In this document: piece by piece, positions 1 through 9,635 of the stretch
Position numbering within the stretch: the stretch's first letter is position 1
Layout: every line of letters begins with the position of its first letter
Notes under the pieces: generated by a model
Seen by the model: only the letters and a program-made list of their open reading frames with translations
The model's database searches: none
Told to the model about the DNA's origin: nothing
Translations under genes and position numbers: made by a program
Assembly: GCF_050003625.1 (NCBI RefSeq)
Contig: NC_134400.1
Coordinates: 67,226,126 to 67,290,125, forward strand
DNA from: Haematobia irritans
Taxonomy: Eukaryota; Arthropoda; Insecta; Diptera; Muscidae
Reading direction: 5' to 3'
Length of the DNA: 64,000 nt

Positions 1-394
1 CAATAGGTTTCTGTCTGCGAACGTACCAAAAAGGAAAAGCCGTGTTGGTAAGGGGGCTACAGTTATGGCATCACGTAGTCCACGTTGCCCAGCTAGTATT
101 CTTACCAAACACGGCCGATAAATTCTCCTATGCCTAAAACTTGGAGTTGATGGGAAAAAGTGACTCGTGCAAAAAGTTTCTAACCATATAAGGTAAAGGT
201 CAAGCCGTGCCCAAAATTCTCCTCGCACACTTGTTAGTCGGTCTCAACTTCAACCGTTCAGCGAAAAATCTAAGAAATTAATGCGCGCTTTTTTTTCAAC
301 CATATTTTCCCAATTTTAAGTGTTACCACCCCGTTCGTTCAAAAATTCGTGATCAGAAAACAACTCTGCTCGTCAGCACACAATCAATGACCTA
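1..394 (-). repeat. inverted copy of the gypsy-1 LTR at window edge
   Basis: Read on the minus strand, this stretch matches about 5155-5547 at roughly 97 percent by eye, including the GTGTGCTGACGAGCAGAG block and the GGCATAGGAGAATTTATCGG block. The match breaks just after CAATGACCTA at about 394. It is therefore an LTR fragment in the orientation opposite to the gypsy element at 1523-5560. It is either a truncated solo LTR or the LTR of a second element that continues left of the window. Which of these applies cannot be decided from the window. Confidence 0.85.
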
Positions 395-1522
395 CCCAAT
401 AAATACAGGATGAGCGTTTTTCAAATGCAACAACTTTTCAGTTTGAGGGTAAATATAATTTTCAACATAAATTCAACTTGACTAGAAATAGCTCATCTTC
501 AATACATCTTCAAATTGTTTGTGAATTACTTCCAATTTGCCAAAATGTTGACGAAATCTTTGAAAAGGTGTTGAAGATAATATGAGAAAACTTTGACAAA
601 ACACTACCCTAAAATGCAACGAAAAAACCATGTTGTTTTCAATACTTATTTGTGCAACGAAGTTCGTGGTCAATTGCAAGAAATAAAAAAATGGAAAATT
701 TTAGAGAAATAACCAAATAGTTTATAAAAATAGGTAAGTGAAAATAAAAAATGAAGTAAAACTTTAAGGAAGTCACTAAATGTATATCTCTTTGCAGAAA
801 ACTAAAATTATGGATTCTACGTTCTTGAAAACATTAAAAAGCTGACCGATGAAAAAATGGTGGACAATTAACTGAAACTGCTTCAAATAGTTTATAATAA
901 TTGGTACGTCAATATGAAAAATTAAATCAACACTTTAGAGAAGTCACTAAATTTAAATCTCTTTGCAGAAAACTAAAATCTTTGTATACTACATTCTTGC
1001 AAACATTAAGAAGCTGACCAACGAAAAATGAGTGGCTTATCGACAAGAAAAAGTTTCCAGAAACATTACAAGTGCAACCAATTAAAATTGTTAAAAACAA
1101 CAAATTGTTGAAATCAACCACTTCTGGATGAAAATGTGCATCACATCGTCAGTTTAATTCATATGCTATTATAAGTTTAAAATGGATATTTTGTAAATTC
1201 CTTCTGCTGGACATCAATTCTAACACGCGGTCCAGTACGTTCCTAATTTCAAATTGCCCGCATGTTAATAAATTTTAATGCTGTTTTATGACACCAACAG
1301 GAAGGAAATGGAATTATCAATGCAAAAGTGTTTACTAATAATGTTTAAGATATTTAAAGTTTTGTTGTTTGTTTCTTTTTTTGTTCTTATTTGTTGATAT
1401 GTTTAATAAGATTATTATTTATCAATTGGTATTGTAGTGTATTATGTAGTGTAGCATATTATTATATATTTTATTTTGATGAAAATTAATAAATTATACA
1501 AAATTCATAGAATTGGGGAAGA
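395..1522. repeat. AT-rich spacer with a 170-bp tandem duplication
   Basis: No gene is seen. Between about 711 and 1050 a unit of about 170 bp occurs twice. Landmarks are AAATAGTTTATAA at 715 and 885, and GAAGTCACTAAAT at 769 and 940. Both copies contain TCTCTTTGCAGAAAACTAAA. The copies differ by small indels and substitutions. The remainder (395-710, 1051-1522) is AT-rich and unrecognised. Confidence 0.7.
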
Positions 1523-1980
1523 GTGCAACAATATCCAAACATGAACCTGAAGGATCTTCGACTATTCATAGTACGGGAGTTCCAGCGATATCATACGAAC
1601 GTCGATGTATTGAGGCAAATAATGGATCGTCGCCAGGAGAAGGATGAGAAGTCCACACAGTACATCGATGCCGTCTCGGGACTGAGGACACAACTACGTC
1701 AGCCACTACAAGAGCATGCGTTTTTAGACATTATTAAAGCCGGTCTGAGGCCTAAATTGGCACAGCTGATATTCGGCACTAATATATATTCTGTGGAACA
1801 CCTAAGAAGCGAATGTCGTCGGGCCGAAGATTTATTGGAGAGGGATTTCCAACAGAGATTCCGTCAGGGCGCTTCGGGGCGGGCAGTGAATGAGATATGC
1901 GGCCCATTAGACGAGGAGACCAGACCACAAGTGGAGGAACTAAGGGTGAGACCTACGGATAGGCCCGCAGTAACGCATCC

Positions 1981-2016
1981 ACATTGCCGAAACGTGGCCA
2001 CACGTTTCGGCAATGT
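1981..2016. repeat. perfect 16-bp-arm hairpin in gag
   Basis: Arms ACATTGCCGAAACGTG (1981-1996) and its exact reverse complement (2001-2016) are separated by GCCA. The octamer CATCCACA flanks it directly at 1976-1983 and 2018-2025. The frame change between capsid and zinc knuckle lies in this neighbourhood. Confidence 0.9.
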
Positions 2017-2228
2017 ACATCCACACTGTTCTGTTTTCGCTGCGGTAAGCCTGGGGTAATTTCTCCCCAATGTGAGAACTGTAAGACGGGAAACCAAGTG
2101 TCGAGCGCGATAGGTGGGGTTTCGCGTTCGACTCAGGGCACCAATTAAACCCCACCGGAAATGAATTAAAGAAGTTTGACGGTATCGAAGGCGGACCAAA
2201 ACTCAAACAGAACTCTGATTCTACACTG

Positions 2229-2303
2229 ACAAAACCTGATATGGCAAAACCTGATATGACAAACCCTGATGTGACGAAACCTGATGTGACTAAACCGGAC
2301 TTG
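2229..2303 (+). repeat. five 15-bp repeats coding a PD pentapeptide
   Basis: Five exact-length 15-bp units read ACAAAACCTGATATG, GCAAAACCTGATATG, ACAAACCCTGATGTG, ACGAAACCTGATGTG, ACTAAACCGGACTTG. In one frame they encode [T/A][K/N]PD[M/V/L], five times. They lie between the gag zinc knuckle and the protease, probably as a linker. Confidence 0.9.
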
Positions 2304-2375
2304 ACCCTACCTTTTCATATTACAGGAAATCCAGAGCACGAATATTCTGTGACAGTACCGTGTCGAAAAGAATAA

Positions 2376-3095
2376 GGAGGACAAGGGAACGTTTCAGGCA
2401 GAGGCGCTTGCAGCGACAGGTGATTGCTTCCTCGAGGATTTGTGAGGTTGCCCAGTCAGATCCTCGTCCGTTTCGTAGGGTAAAAGTGCACGGTAGTGAC
2501 GTCTTAGCACTTTTTGACTGCAACCGTCACCTGCCTGGGGAAGGGTTGCGAGGATTTCGTGAGACATTTAGGCCTTGAGGTATCACCCATATATAAGTGT
2601 AAGGTTGGCACCGCTAATGGTCATCAAGTTACTTGCACGGGTAAAGTTCGAGTGGAAGTGTGCTACGAGAACCAAACGCATTACATGGATGTTTATCTTG
2701 TACCTGATTTGGAAAATTATATGTACTGCAGAATAGACTTTTGGAAACTATTTGGCGTAGCTCCTGCATTAGTTAGCAGCCTGGGAATTATACCTTGCCA
2801 GACTGATCCGGACATCCACGAACTCTCTGGAGAACAAGAAGTTGCCCTAGAGGAGGCGAGATCCAATTTTTTGGATTATGAGCGACACGGGCTGGGAAAA
2901 ATTCGACTGGAGGAACACGTGATCGATACTGGAGACGCCGTCCCCTTGAAGCAGAGATATCCTGTGTCGCCGGCGGTAGAAGCGTTAATATACGAGGAGC
3001 TGGATCGTATGCTCGCTTTAGGTGTCATCGAGCCCAGCCTCAGCCCCGAAGTTTTGCCGAAAGAGACTACGATATCTTGGCTACATCATAGGTGA
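2376..3095 (+). pseudogene. gypsy-1 protease and RT N-terminus remnant
   Basis: A retropepsin-like start, VLALFDC, is read from the frame of 2360-2578. The frame breaks directly after the Asp-Cys pair, and the rest (TVTCLGKGCEDF onward) continues in the frame of 2514-3095, so the active-site loop that normally has Gly-Ala after Asp is damaged. The second frame goes on through the linker (EEARSNFLDYE) to the RT N-terminus (ALGVIEPS). It then jumps at about 3045 into a distal RT segment, so the RT fingers and palm, including the catalytic YxDD box, are missing. An aspartic protease matures Gag-Pol in intact relatives. Confidence 0.75.
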
Positions 3096-3777
3096 GGGTA
3101 AACTCATGCCAGATCCCGGGAAAATCGATAGTATAAACAAGATACCGATACCGATACCGAAATGCCCGCGGGACGTTCGGAGATTTCTCGGGATGACTTC
3201 GTGGTTTAGGAGATTTATCCAGGACTACGCGGCGATATCGACACCCCTTACGAAGACTTTGAAGAAGTCGGCCAAATTCATTTTTAATGAAGAGGCAATG
3301 ATTGCTTTCAACAAAATGAAAAAGGCCCTGACAACCAGTCCTGTGCTCACACACCCTGACATCCGTAGACGTTTCTTCGTCCAATGCGACGCCTCCAACA
3401 TTGGTGTTGGAGGAGTCCTTTATCAATTGGACGACGACGGCCTCGAGCATCCCATCGCGTTCCACTCGGCCCAACTAAACGGTGCTCAGCGAAATTATAG
3501 CGTGACGGAACGCGAATGTTTGGCTGTTATTAGCGCCATTCAGAAGTTCCGTCCCTATATTGAGCTGATGCCGTTCACCGTAGTAACGGACTACAGGGCG
3601 CTGAAGTGGTTAATGGGCCAACGGGATTTGAGTGGACGCCTAGCTCGCTGGAGTCTTAAGTTGCAGGCGTACCAATTTGACATCCAACACCGCAAGGGGA
3701 CCCAGAATGTTGTCGCCGATACATAGTCCCGGCTGCATATGGACGAAGTCAATATATTCATTGACGAATAGATATGG
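3060..3777 (+). pseudogene. gypsy-1 RT connection and RNase H remnant
   Basis: After the RT deletion, sequence resumes at YLGYIIGEGKLMPDP and runs through the thumb motif RRFLGMTSWFRRFI. It then enters a Ty3-type RNase H domain with FVQCDASNIGVGGVL, TERECLAVISAI and TDYRALKWLM, so Asp and Glu residues typical of the RNase H site are visible. At about 3720 the usual Ala-Asp-Ala-Leu-Ser-Arg end reads ADT then TAG then SRL, a nonsense change. A small ATACCG expansion at 3141-3158 encodes IPIPIP. RNase H degrades template RNA during reverse transcription in the family; without RT palm this copy is dead. Confidence 0.85.
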
Positions 3778-3953
3778 AGTCTCCGGAATTTCGGGGAGAA
3801 GAATACCTTCAATTACTGGACCACATCAATGAGCATTCGGATCAATTGCCCGATCTGAGGGTTCAGGATGGCTATATATATAAAAGGACTTTGCCAACGG
3901 ATGGGAATCCAATAAATGAACGGTTTATATGGAAGTTATGAATCCCTACATCA

Positions 3954-4979
3954 TTGACACATGATCTCGTAGTCAACGCGCATGAGCCAACAGTCAAATC
4001 CCATTGTAGGATTGGAAAGACCATCGAATTGTTAAGGCAGTATTTCTACTGGCCAAGGATGGCAGCACAGGTAAGGGCTTTTATAAACAATTGCGTTACA
4101 TGCAAAGAAGTAAAGGCTCCGAATAGAATCCTAAGACCCAGAATGGGGGCCGAAACGGTGACATACCGCCCTTGGCAAAAGATCTATGTTGATTTTATCG
4201 GTCCTTTTCCCCGCTCTGGGGCCGGTAACGTTTTCATATTCATAGTATTGGATCACAATACGAAGTTTGTTTTGTTGCATGCAATGGCCAAAGCAACCAG
4301 CGCAAATATCATTAAATATCTTGAAAGTGAGTTATTCCATAAAATTGTCTCTTCCGAATTTGAGGACTTTCTATCTAGGTATGGAGTTTCCCACGTCAGA
4401 AACGCAGCATACTCGCCACAGGCTAGTGCCTGTGAGCGGGTAAACCGCTCAGTGGTATCAGCCATAAGGACATACGTAGCAGACAACCAGCAGACGTGGG
4501 ATAGGCATCTTTCGGCCGTTGAATGTTCCCTGCGATGTACTAAACATACTAGCACCGGGTTTTCTCCATATTTCAGTCTTTTTGGTTTGAATATGATGAC
4601 GCACGGAAGTGCGTAGGCCTTGCAGAAAAATTGGAGAATCTAGATGCGGGTGACGTCGACGTTCTCCCGAAGAGTAACCTTCTTCAGTTAGTGCGTGACG
4701 ACATAAGAGAGAACTTACATAATGCCTACGAGAAAAGCGCGGCGAGATACAATACACGATCTCGGGAAGTCAAATTCTTACCCGGTCAAGAGAGACTACG
4801 GAGGAATTTTGTTCTTAGCGATGCTTCGAAGAATATTAGCCCAAAGCTGTGTAAGAAATTTATAAAATGCAGAGTCGTCCGTTCCGTCGGTAAGAGTTTG
4901 TATGAAATAGAGGATCTCAACGGGCGAACTGTAGGCGTATTCCACGCTAAGGACCTCCAGCACTCAGTCCCCATGAAAT
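3954..4979 (+). pseudogene. gypsy-1 integrase remnant
   Basis: The N-terminal HHCC zinc finger is visible (VVNAHEPTVKSHC then NCVTCKE). The first catalytic Asp is in KIYVDFIGPF, and the third catalytic residue is in ACERVNRSV. The stretch that should carry the second Asp is missing: the frame passes straight from ESELFHKI to VSSEFEDF, about 4340. A stop (TAG at 4614-4616) then interrupts the core, and the C-terminal part continues from 4631 to 4979 as a separate frame ending HAKDLQHSVPMK. Integrase joins element cDNA to host DNA; the loss of one DDE residue makes this inactive. The gene order protease-RNase H-integrase fits Ty3/gypsy, not copia. Confidence 0.88.
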
Positions 4980-5074
4980 AGCTTCACGGAACCTTAATCG
5001 GCTTCGAATCCATGATGTTCAGGGTCGGGGTTCTTCCCCACCACGATCTCGGCATGGAAACGTGTGGTTGACTT

Positions 5075-5118
5075 CCCGATTCAGTTGTCTCCCGTCGGGA
5101 CTTGGACAACTGATCGGG
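5075..5118. repeat. imperfect inverted repeat before the LTR
   Basis: CCCGATTCAGTTGTC (5075-5089) pairs with GACAACTGATCGGG (5105-5118) with one extra T and a 15-nt spacer. It lies between the pol end and the LTR. Confidence 0.7.
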
Positions 5119-5120
5119 TT

Positions 5121-5835
5121 TGTTACGTCACCCTGTGAACCATAACGACGATAGGTCATTGATTGTGTGCTGACGAGCAGAGTTGTTTTCTGATCACGAA
5201 TTTTTGAACGAACGGGGTGGTAACACTTAAGATTGGGAAAATATGGTTGAAAAAAAAAGCGCGCATTAATTTCTTAGATTTTTCGCTGAACGGTTGAAGT
5301 TGAGACCGAATAACAAGTGTGCGAGGAGAATTTTGGGCACGGCTTGACCTTTACCTTATATGGTTAGAAACTTTTTGCACGAGTCACTCTTTCCAATCAA
5401 CTCCAAGTTTTAGGCATAGGAGAATTTATCGGCCGTGTTTGGTAAGAATACTAGCTGGACAACGTGGACTACGTGATGCCACAACTGTAGCCGACTTACC
5501 AACACGGCTTTTCCTTTTTGGTACGTTCGCAGACAGAAACCTATTGAGAATACGGAGGACGCATTACACGTGGACTCGGGTAAAGAATGTGTAATTTGCA
5601 TTTGTTGAATCGGAGGCCGCTTACAAGTCCAACCATAATTGCATGGAAGTCCTCACTACTTAGGAGAACAACGAGGTTCAGAGTTGCAAATTGTGGCCAT
5701 TAAGAGCGAGACCACCCTCCACGACGGGTACTCACCACCTTTCCCGTATATCGCCGGATTGTTTACTATTGAGATTCCTTCTACCATCAGTGACACCGGT
5801 GTCCACCGGACAAAGATTCGTAACCACACCAACAG
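5121..5835 (+). repeat. gypsy-1 3' LTR region
   Basis: The stretch downstream of integrase is mirrored by the inverted copy at 1-394, covering 5155-5547. A possible LTR start TGTTACGTC occurs at 5121, but the inverted copy does not extend that far, so the exact boundary is not proven. A downstream limit near 5835, just before the next element begins, is an estimate. No matching 5' LTR in the same orientation is seen before gag; it may have been lost in the 394-1500 interval. Confidence 0.65.
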
Positions 5836-5901
5836 ATAAGTCTCAGTAGTCTATCTTTGTAGTACGGAACTAATATCAGCGGTATAATTCGTTTAGTCGT
5901 T

Positions 5902-8241
5902 GTGTTTTTTTTATGGCAACATAAATTTAAGTCAGCTGAGGACATTTTCACGAATTATATTAATATGCCGGGTGTTTTGTGGGATACGTGTTCGGAGTCT
6001 GGTGACTTGATCCCATCGTCTTTAGGTGCATTTGGGTGTTTCTTTGATTCTTTATTTGAGTTTGGTTTACGTCAGGTTAATGAGATTCGCAATAATAATG
6101 GTAGGTTACTTGATCTGGTATTTTGCAACTGTTTTGATGTGAGTGTGTCGCGTACTGCTCCCTATGTTACTCCTGAGGATGGCTATCATCCGACGTTGCA
6201 TGTGTCATTTGAATTCACTGATATGGTAGTTTCGCGTACGGATGGTGGGACTCATGGTTCAAGGTTTTCTTTCAGGAATACGGACTTTGGCTTACTTTCT
6301 GAGAGGCTGCTCAATACTAGGTGGCCTACATATTGTGATCAGTCTGTTGATGGTCAATTGTCCGTCTTTTACGATTTACTGGGATCATGTTTTTCGGTGT
6401 GTGTTCCGATGGTGCGGAGGGGTATAGTATTATCAGGGCCACCTTGGTTCACAAAGGATTTACGGCGCCTTAGAAATTGTAGGAATAGACTATTTAGGAA
6501 ATACAAGAATTGTGCTTCTACTTTGAATTATGTTAGGTATGTAGATGCGAGGTACCGATTTAATCAGATGAATAATAGGTGTTATGCTGATTACTTGCAG
6601 CGAATGAGATATGATTTAAAGGCGAATCCTAGGGGGTTTTACAATTTTGTGAATTCTAAGCGTGGGACTGTAGGTTTTCCCGTCTTTATGAGGTTCAATG
6701 ATGTTGAGGCTTCTGATTCTCGGACTATTTCGGATTTATTCGCGGATTTCTTTCAGGGAACATATGTTGATTCCCCAGCTGCTATGTTGGAATATCCCTT
6801 TTATATTCAGTCATACGATATTGTCTCTTCTATCAGACTTTCCTATGATGAAGTTCTCAAAGGTTTGAAGTCGTTGAAATCTAATTACTCTCCTGGACCT
6901 GATGGTGTGCCCTCTGCGGTGTTGAGGCATTGCGCATGTGCGTTATATATTCCTCTGACTGACCTCTTCAATTATTCTCTGGCTAGTGGTCATTTTCCTT
7001 CTGTTTGGAAGGAGAGTTTTATTGTCCCTCTTCATAAGAATGGTAGTAGATTCGACGTTCGGAACTACAGGTGCATAGCGAAGTTGAGTGCGATACCGAA
7101 GCTGTTTGAGAAACTGGTAACTGATAGGCTTGTTCGGCAACTTCAGTCAGTGGTCTCGGTTAGTCAACATGGTTTTACGAGGAATAGATCGACAGTGACT
7201 AATCTGTTGGAGTTCTCGACTCATGTGTTTAGGAACTTTTCTCTCGGGTGCCAAACGGATGTCATATTTACGGATTTCAGCAAGGCGTTTGACACGGTTA
7301 ATCATGGGATCCTTACGTATAAACTTGACTTGATTGGCTTTCCGCCGGGGTTTTTGAGTTGGATATCTTCATATCTTTCTGGAAGGTCACAAAGGGTTTT
7401 ATTTAGGGGTTGTGAGTCGAAGCGGATATATGTTAAATCTGGTGTTCCGCAGGGAAGTCATCTCGGACCCATTCTTTTTGCTTTGTATTTGAATGATCTG
7501 CCACATGTTATTCGATTTTCAAGGATACTAATGTATGCTGACGATGTGAAACTTTTTGCATCTGTCTCTTCAGATGTAGATTCTGCTAGGTTGCAAGGGG
7601 ACTTTGATAGGTTGATTAATTGGTGCGTTGTGAATTGTATGACTCTTAATAGGGGGAAGTGTAAGAGTATGACTTTTTCGAGAAGGTGTGCTTTGTCTAC
7701 TGATTATCATATCGATGACTATTATCTGGAGAAGGTATCTTGTTTTAAGGATTTGGGGGTATGGTTGGACACTAAATTGAATTTTAACTACCACATTGAT
7801 AGCTGTGTTGGGAAGGCTATGTCTGTTTTAGGTTTTATAAAGCGTTGGTCGAAGGAGTTTGATGACCCTTACCTAGGTAAGCGGTTATATACGTCTCTTG
7901 TGCGTCCGATTCTTGAATATGGTTCTATTATTTGGTCTCCTTTTTACAATTGTCATATTGATAGGATCGAGTCAGTGCAAAGGAATTTTCTGTTGTTTGC
8001 TTTACGAGGATTAGGATGGGGTGACGTGACGGAGTTACCTCCATACGTGAATAGATTGAGGCTGATAGATTTGCCAACCCTTGAGAGAAGACGGCGCATG
8101 CTGGATATTTTATTTATTGTGAAGTTGGTTAATGGTATGATTGACTCAGATTTCTTGATTGGACACTTGAACTTTGTTGTACCAAGTCGACCAATGAGAC
8201 ATTTTTTGCCCTTGAGACTACCATTATTCAAGTACAACTAA
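5902..8241 (+). CDS. 5'-truncated non-LTR retrotransposon EN-RT polyprotein
   Basis: A 779-codon open frame with only the end of the AP-endonuclease left (LLDLVFCN at 69-76, DGYHPTLH near 93-100), followed by a complete-looking reverse transcriptase: SPGPDGVPSAVL at 330-341, DFSKAFDTVNH at 458-468, SGVPQGSHLGPILF at 513-526, YADD at 545-548. The C-terminal part continues past FKDLGVWLDTKLNF to a natural stop. The frame begins with GTG; the first ATG in frame is at 5965, residue 22, so translation as drawn is unlikely and the gene is a 5' truncation, typical of incomplete target-primed reverse transcription. The RT resembles CR1/Jockey-group elements. It abuts the gypsy-1 LTR. No frameshift or stop was seen, so the insertion or the selection is fairly recent. 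Confidence 0.88.
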   Translation: MFFLWQHKFKSAEDIFTNYINMPGVLWDTCSESGDLIPSSLGAFGCFFDSLFEFGLRQVNEIRNNNGRLLDLVFCNCFDVSVSRTAPYVTPEDGYHPTLHVSFEFTDMVVSRTDGGTHGSRFSFRNTDFGLLSERLLNTRWPTYCDQSVDGQLSVFYDLLGSCFSVCVPMVRRGIVLSGPPWFTKDLRRLRNCRNRLFRKYKNCASTLNYVRYVDARYRFNQMNNRCYADYLQRMRYDLKANPRGFYNFVNSKRGTVGFPVFMRFNDVEASDSRTISDLFADFFQGTYVDSPAAMLEYPFYIQSYDIVSSIRLSYDEVLKGLKSLKSNYSPGPDGVPSAVLRHCACALYIPLTDLFNYSLASGHFPSVWKESFIVPLHKNGSRFDVRNYRCIAKLSAIPKLFEKLVTDRLVRQLQSVVSVSQHGFTRNRSTVTNLLEFSTHVFRNFSLGCQTDVIFTDFSKAFDTVNHGILTYKLDLIGFPPGFLSWISSYLSGRSQRVLFRGCESKRIYVKSGVPQGSHLGPILFALYLNDLPHVIRFSRILMYADDVKLFASVSSDVDSARLQGDFDRLINWCVVNCMTLNRGKCKSMTFSRRCALSTDYHIDDYYLEKVSCFKDLGVWLDTKLNFNYHIDSCVGKAMSVLGFIKRWSKEFDDPYLGKRLYTSLVRPILEYGSIIWSPFYNCHIDRIESVQRNFLLFALRGLGWGDVTELPPYVNRLRLIDLPTLERRRRMLDILFIVKLVNGMIDSDFLIGHLNFVVPSRPMRHFLPLRLPLFKYN

Positions 8242-8977
8242 GAGGCCAATAGCCCATTGAATCGTCTTATAATTGAGTTTAACCATTCTTTTAATTTATT
8301 TTCACTCACTGATTCCATATCTTGTATAAAACGCGCTATCCTTATGGATTAGTTTTATGCTCTAATGGGTTGTCAACTATAACTATAACTATATCGTATT
8401 TCGTATTTTATTGTTCCTGTCTGTTCCTGCAATAACTCCCTATTATGCTTCTGTCCATTAACGTAATTTCCTGTGTTCGTTCCTGCTATCACCGTGTTCC
8501 TGATTCCTGCTATCACCATGTTCCTGCAATAACTCCCATTCAAGCGATATTATTCTCTCCGATTTTATGTTCCATTTCCTTATACTGCTGTGTTCCTGAT
8601 TCTTCCTGGTTCCTGACTTGTAATTGCCTAAATTTCTTCCTTTCAACATACCTACTATGCTCCTACTATGCTTTGGCGTCATTTCCTGTATCCGTTCCTG
8701 CTGTCCTTATTCCTGCTATCACCATGTTCCTGATTCATCCTAGTTCCTGATTCTCTTAGTTCCTGACCCATAATTCGTCTAATACAAAACCCATTCTATC
8801 CCTGGTATCCCAGTTTTTCCGCAATGAATTTACTCCAGCTTTACACTATATTCCCAATTCTTGTTGTAAAATTGTTCCTTATCTTATCTTTTTTTCTCTT
8901 CTTTTTTCTCTTGTTTTTTTGTTGTTTGTATCCAATTCTTAGTCCCAATCCTGCCTATAAATCTTCTATTGTCCCTA
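8242..8977 (+). repeat. non-LTR 3' tail and TTCCTG-rich array
   Basis: After the RT stop comes an untranslated stretch with a short AACTAT repeat near 8377-8393, a possible 3' end of the retrotransposon. From about 8410 to 8765 the hexamer TTCCTG recurs about 15 times at irregular spacing, often as GTTCCTGCTATCACCATG or GTTCCTGATTC. Open frames here are by-products of that repetition. 8770-8977 is AT-rich with nothing recognised. Confidence 0.7.
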
Positions 8978-9548
8978 CACACAAAAAATTTTTTCTCTGA
9001 TTCAATCACCAAATTAATTGATCCAATTAATTTTTTAATTGAAATGCCTTCAATCACGAAAATGATATTATCAATCACAGTTTTAATTGGGCATAGAAAA
9101 AATTCTTGATTAAAAAATTAATTGATTTTTTCAGCAAAATTCAATTAAATTTTAATTGATTCAATTAAAAATTTAATTGATGTTGATTGCAAAACGCAAT
9201 TAATTTATTAATTAAAAAAGGTAACTATTTTTAATTACTTAGTTAGATTGGCTTAGAGTTTTTATTTGGATTAACAAATGATTATTTGAAATACATTTTT
9301 AATTAAAAAAGTAAAAAAAATCAGCACTTTTTTTAACTGAATTAGTCTTCCGAATTTGATTAAAAAGTTAATTGTATTAATTAATTTTTTAATTAAACAT
9401 TTTAAAAATTTCAATCATTGACTTAATTAACTTAATGTTTCTATCATGATTAAAAAGTTAATTGTATCAATTAATTTATTAATTGAAAAAATTTTCAACT
9501 TCAATTAACTTTTTAATTGGAAATATTTTGGTGATATTTTTTTCTGTG
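8978..9548. mobile_element. 571-bp TA-flanked element, AATTGATTCAATT family
   Basis: It starts CACACAAAAAATTTTTTCTC and ends with TATTTTTTTCTGTG, whose complement begins CACAGAAAAAAATA, with TA on both outer sides (8976-8977, 9549-9550). Both ends carry TATCACC- or AATCACC-like subterminal sequence. The body is packed with short palindromes built from TTAATTGA and TCAATTAA, for example 9143-9180. No coding capacity is seen. The same ends and the same body motif bracket the 4.5-kb element at 13573-18119, so this looks like a short non-autonomous derivative. Confidence 0.75.
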
Positions 9549-9635
9549 TACAATTTCTAAAATAGATTATATAGATATATTTTATTTTATTTTATTTTTA
9601 ATTATTATAAGCGTCATACTTTTTATTTTACTGTA

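Larger units (their letters stand above)
1523..2375 (+). pseudogene. gypsy-1 gag remnant
   Basis: Frame 1523-2059 reads as a retrotransposon gag capsid-like segment rich in Arg, Gln and Glu, with no signal peptide or membrane segment. A CCHC-like knuckle lies just downstream at 2032-2073, but in another frame from the capsid frame. It reads C-X2-C-X4-V-X4-C, so Val stands where the zinc-binding His is expected. A 36-bp perfect hairpin (1981-2016) sits immediately before the knuckle, and a run of PD pentapeptide repeats follows at 2229-2303. Gag normally packages element RNA in cytoplasmic particles; this copy cannot make an intact product. Family assignment rests mainly on the adjoining pol. 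The upstream start is not certain. Confidence 0.7.

Noticed and set aside
8445..8750. 101-codon open frame after the non-LTR element
   Set aside because: It consists of TTCCTG-type repeats and has no protein-like conservation; the openness follows from the repeat.
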